Shown here one piece after another: positions 54,492 to 56,883 of a stretch of DNA of 56,883 nucleotides. Made by a program: the position numbers and the translations under genes. The notes under the pieces are model-generated. The model did not search any database. It was not told the origin of the DNA and saw nothing but the letters and a program-made list of their open reading frames with translations. How positions within the stretch are numbered: position 1 is the first letter of the stretch; each line of letters begins with the position of its first letter. The stretch is from NCBI RefSeq assembly GCF_014222285.1, contig NZ_JACKZS010000026.1, forward strand, positions 1-56,883, written 5' to 3'. The stretch comes from Nostoc sp. UCD121. Its GTDB lineage: Bacteria > Cyanobacteriota > Cyanobacteriia > Cyanobacteriales > Nostocaceae.

Positions 54492-55029
54492 TGGCTGAAG
54501 GATGTTGAGTTAGCAGAAAAATGTAATGATTTGGTAAAAATCCTGTCTGGGGGTATGAAAGGACAGTTGCAGATTGCGAGAGCCTTATTGCATCAACTGC
54601 AAATTCTGTTTTTGGATGAACCAACGATAGAACTAGACCCCCAAACCAGGCGAAGTCTCTAGGAAATTATTCGGTATTTAAATAAACAAGGAGACGATGC
54701 TACTGACGACCCATTATATGGATGAGGTTGAATTTTTCTGCGATGCTTTTTGCTTTACCAAGCGAGGACACATCGGTATTATGGATAGCGATAGGCTGAT
54801 TTGTTTGGGAACTTTACAACAGCTCTGTTCTGTTAACGGAAAAGGTTTGTGATGAAGCAATTGGGTGTGTCTGAAGTGGGAAATGATAGCGTTCGTAGTT
54901 GAGAATATTTGTTTTTCCCAATCTTTGGAAGCAGTAAATGTCTACTTAAACGAATAGCCCGATCAAACCGGAATGGTGCTGCGTCCCTCTAATCTGGAAG
55001 ATATTTTTGTGGAATTAACGGGACGCTAG
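54492..55029 (+). pseudogene. Decayed ABC transporter ATPase (ABC-2/drug-export type)
   Basis: Protein-level remains in several frames. The first frame carries the signature ILSGGMKGQLQIARALLHQ and Walker B ILFLDEPTIELDPQTRRSL, then an in-frame TAG. A frameshift continues with LLTTHYMDEVEFFCD (H-loop His) and RGHIGIMDSDRLICLGTLQQ, ending in TGA. Near 54970 another frame gives VLRPSNLEDIFVELTGR, the usual end of DrrA/Nod-type ATPases. The Walker A half is missing. It is thus a dead gene, truncated at the 5' end, with at least two stops and two frame changes. The MITE-like repeats just upstream suggest local rearrangement. Confidence 0.85.
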
Positions 55030-55040
55030 TTAGATTAACC

Positions 55041-55721
55041 TCATCCTCCTAACTGCCGCAGCATAGCTTCTACTCTGTCCACTCCTTGTAAGTCATTGCG
55101 CCGCTTGTATAAGTCGCGGGCTTTTTGAAGCAAGCTGTTGGCTTGTTTGGTTTGTCGTCGCTGTTTATACATCGAACCCATCAACTCATAAGTCTGGGCG
55201 TTGTTTTTATCCAAATCTATTGCTTGTTGATATGCCCAAGTCGCAGCATTATAGTCTCCCATACGAGATTGGGTCACAGCTAATCCTAAATAGGCGTTAA
55301 CGTTATTACGGTTTAGCTGTATGGCCCGACGGTAACCTTCTTTTGCCCCAGCGGTGTCTCCCAAATTGGCTTTGATGTAACCCACAGCGTAATAAAAATC
55401 ACTGTTGTTAGGGTTGATGGCGATCGCACGACGATAAGAAGTTAGTGCTGCCTGGTAATTTCCCTGTTGAGCGTATAGGTAGCCAATACCTGAATGGATT
55501 TTAGCATTTTTGGGATCTAGACTAGCTGCTTGCTGATAAACTGCGATCGCACCACCATAATCGCCACTATCTACTAACCTCCGTCCTTCTTCTAGTAGTT
55601 GCTTTAATTGTGGGTTTTTGGCTTGCGCCACTAATACCTGAGCTTGAGCTACTGAAGGTATGGTGAAGGCAAAACATCCTAGTAACACCACACTAAACAC
55701 GAATGATGTTGGCTTGTACAC
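55041..55721 (-). CDS. Secreted TPR-repeat protein
   Basis: 226 residues from a GTG (AGGAAA about 8 nt upstream). A signal peptide (SVVLLGCFAFTIPSVAQAQ) leads to about five TPR units, starting LLEEGRRLVDSGDYGGAIAV, then AKIHSGIGYLYAQQGNYQAA, SDFYYAVGYIKANLGDTAGA, VNAYLGLAVTQSRMGDYNAA and AQTYELMGSMYKQRRQTKQA. It probably acts as a periplasmic scaffold. Partner unknown. Converges on the ABC pseudogene. Confidence 0.88.
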   Translation of the reverse strand: MYKPTSFVFSVVLLGCFAFTIPSVAQAQVLVAQAKNPQLKQLLEEGRRLVDSGDYGGAIAVYQQAASLDPKNAKIHSGIGYLYAQQGNYQAALTSYRRAIAINPNNSDFYYAVGYIKANLGDTAGAKEGYRRAIQLNRNNVNAYLGLAVTQSRMGDYNAATWAYQQAIDLDKNNAQTYELMGSMYKQRRQTKQANSLLQKARDLYKRRNDLQGVDRVEAMLRQLGG

Positions 55722-56364
55722 AGTAAATTTCCTGAAATTTTAGAGGACTTTTTTCTTGTACATTAAAACAAAAATATGGATTTTTGAAAACTGTATTTAT
55801 TCGTATGAATTTAGATGTTAATAGTTCATTCACTGTTCCTTTACATTCAGCACTCCATAAGAGAGTTTTGACTGAAGAATAAGTATAAACTATCAACAAT
55901 CGAATGCAGTTATCCTATATAAAACAGTACAGCAACAAAACGACACGTTTTTTAATCGGTATTTATACGCATTCCTCGAAAAATATCAATAGGCACTTAA
56001 CTTAATCCTATATCTTGATAGGTCAACCTTACAGGGTTTGATATTCATTGATGTTTATTATTTAATTTAATAATTTGCTAACTCTGCATATTATTTCTAG
56101 TCTTTTATACTACCTTTTTAGAAGTAATCATCCCGGCATTAACATCTTTTTATGGTCATTACACGGTAAGATAAATTTAATCAGTCAAATGTTCCTTTAA
56201 GTCCTAGTTTCTGGTGAGGACAATACTAAAGCTGAAAGCGCAATCTCAAGTTGTGGGAGAAGATGTTTATTCAACCTAATATTTTGTAATCAAAGTTACA
56301 ATTTTTCACACATTTGGATTAAGATCTGAATAATCAATATGTATATTATCTAGGAGGTTAATTT
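55722..56364. other. Gap between the divergent TPR and YbjQ genes
   Basis: About 640 bp, A/T-rich. No credible gene, hairpin or RNA signature is seen; promoters for both genes should lie here. A 68-codon minus-strand frame (55899-55693) overlaps the TPR gene start and lacks a ribosome site. Confidence 0.4.
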
Positions 56365-56691
56365 ATGATTATAACTACTACTGATGTAATTCAAGGAGCC
56401 GTGATTGAGTCATATTTAGGTATTGTGACAGCCGAAGTAGTCTACGGCAGCAATTTCTTACGGGATTTTTTGGCTGGTATTCGTGATATTATCGGTGGAC
56501 GCACTGCTAGCTATGAGCGTTTATTTGAGCAGGGTCAACGCAAGGCATTAGAAGAATTAGAACAACGGGCACAACGTTTAGGAGCAAATGCTGTAATCGG
56601 GATTGAAATTGATACTGGCACAATCAATCTTGACCAATCAGGAGTTCTTTTGCTGATTACTGCCACAGGCACTGCTGTAAAAATGCGTTAG
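56365..56691 (+). CDS. YbjQ/UPF0145 family protein
   Basis: 108 residues with a near-ideal ribosome site (TAGGAGG, 8 nt before ATG). The family blocks are all present: IITTTDVIQGAVIESYLGIV, GSNFLRDFLAGIRDIIGGRT, EQRAQRLGANAVIGIEIDTG. Members form a pentameric dodecin-like or heavy-metal-associated fold; the role is not settled. No signal peptide. The last 190 bp of the window after it show nothing recognisable. Confidence 0.93.
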   Translation: MIITTTDVIQGAVIESYLGIVTAEVVYGSNFLRDFLAGIRDIIGGRTASYERLFEQGQRKALEELEQRAQRLGANAVIGIEIDTGTINLDQSGVLLLITATGTAVKMR

Positions 56692-56883
56692 CTTTTATTG
56701 GCTATCTAAATTATTTGTTAGGAATTTAATAAGTACTACAAGCTTTTTTACTAAGTTAAAGCTCCAGTCAGATAGATTGTTTTATTATGCCAAGAGAGAA
56801 GTGTATTTTAATTTAAGTATTTTCTTGAAACATATCTAGAAAATTATTAAAAAATAAATACTCAATTATAAGATTAATATTGT

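Overview
The window looks like chromosomal DNA of a filamentous, heterocyst-type cyanobacterium of the Nostoc/Anabaena group. The grounds are the very frequent GCGATCGC octamer (HIP1), the short tandem heptamer repeats between genes, and the gene content: psbO, a group 3 sigma factor sigF, ftsQ-ftsZ, a bilin-GAF (cyanobacteriochrome-type) histidine kinase, the beta-carotene ketolase crtW, a PEP-CTERM protein, two very large NTPase/WD40 proteins, and a cobalamin riboswitch with cobalamin biosynthesis genes. Strain identity cannot be fixed from this sequence alone. No tRNA, rRNA, CRISPR array, intact insertion sequence or prophage was seen.

Layout. 1-8.1 kb: a multidomain response regulator running off the left edge, a NIL/4Fe-4S ferredoxin, a DUF3616 protein, a CHAD protein, and a 1103-residue kinase with three Cys-His bilin-type GAF domains. 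8.3-13 kb: a Get3d/ArsA-type ATPase with a C-terminal alpha-crystallin-like domain, a peptidoglycan-binding protein, a scrap of an MFS transporter, an ArsB/NhaD-type transporter, and the RNA 2'-phosphotransferase kptA. 13-13.6 kb: a gene-free stretch with opposing terminators and a candidate small RNA. 13.6-20.7 kb: a CbiG-CobJ fusion, an FMN reductase, an acyl-CoA synthetase, an orphan BMP-family lipoprotein and small proteins. 21.1-24.8 kb: an AAA-like NTPase fused to 14 WD40 repeats. 24.9-26.2 kb: a B12-riboswitch-controlled DUF1636-cobK pair. 26.3-34.7 kb: SemiSWEET, a radical SAM protein, a Cys-rich small protein, SRPBCC, SDR, crtW, cofG, and hflX, whose reading frame extends upstream of any normal start codon. 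35.3-38 kb: a PEP-CTERM protein, then grxC-gshB. 38-42 kb: foldback repeats, ftsZ and ftsQ. 42.6-49.1 kb: a P-loop NTPase followed by a 1681-residue nSTAND-TPR-WD40 protein. 49-56.9 kb: psbO, sigF, a lipoprotein plus small partner, a dead ABC-transporter ATPase, a TPR protein and a YbjQ-family protein.

How the genes work together. The cobalamin genes (13.6-15.3 and 24.9-26.0 kb) feed one pathway; the second set is controlled by B12 through an RNA switch. grxC and gshB form a glutathione unit. ftsQ and ftsZ belong to the divisome. psbO and sigF stand in what I recall as a conserved cyanobacterial order. The most promising undescribed system is the pair at 42.6-49.1 kb. Its large member shares a near-identical module (membrane segment, conserved pre-propeller linker, 14 WD40 blades, Cys-containing C-terminal cap) with the unrelated NTPase protein at 21.1 kb, which suggests one sensor/anchor module placed behind different NTPase engines, as expected of STAND-type signalling or conflict proteins. 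That functional reading is inference.
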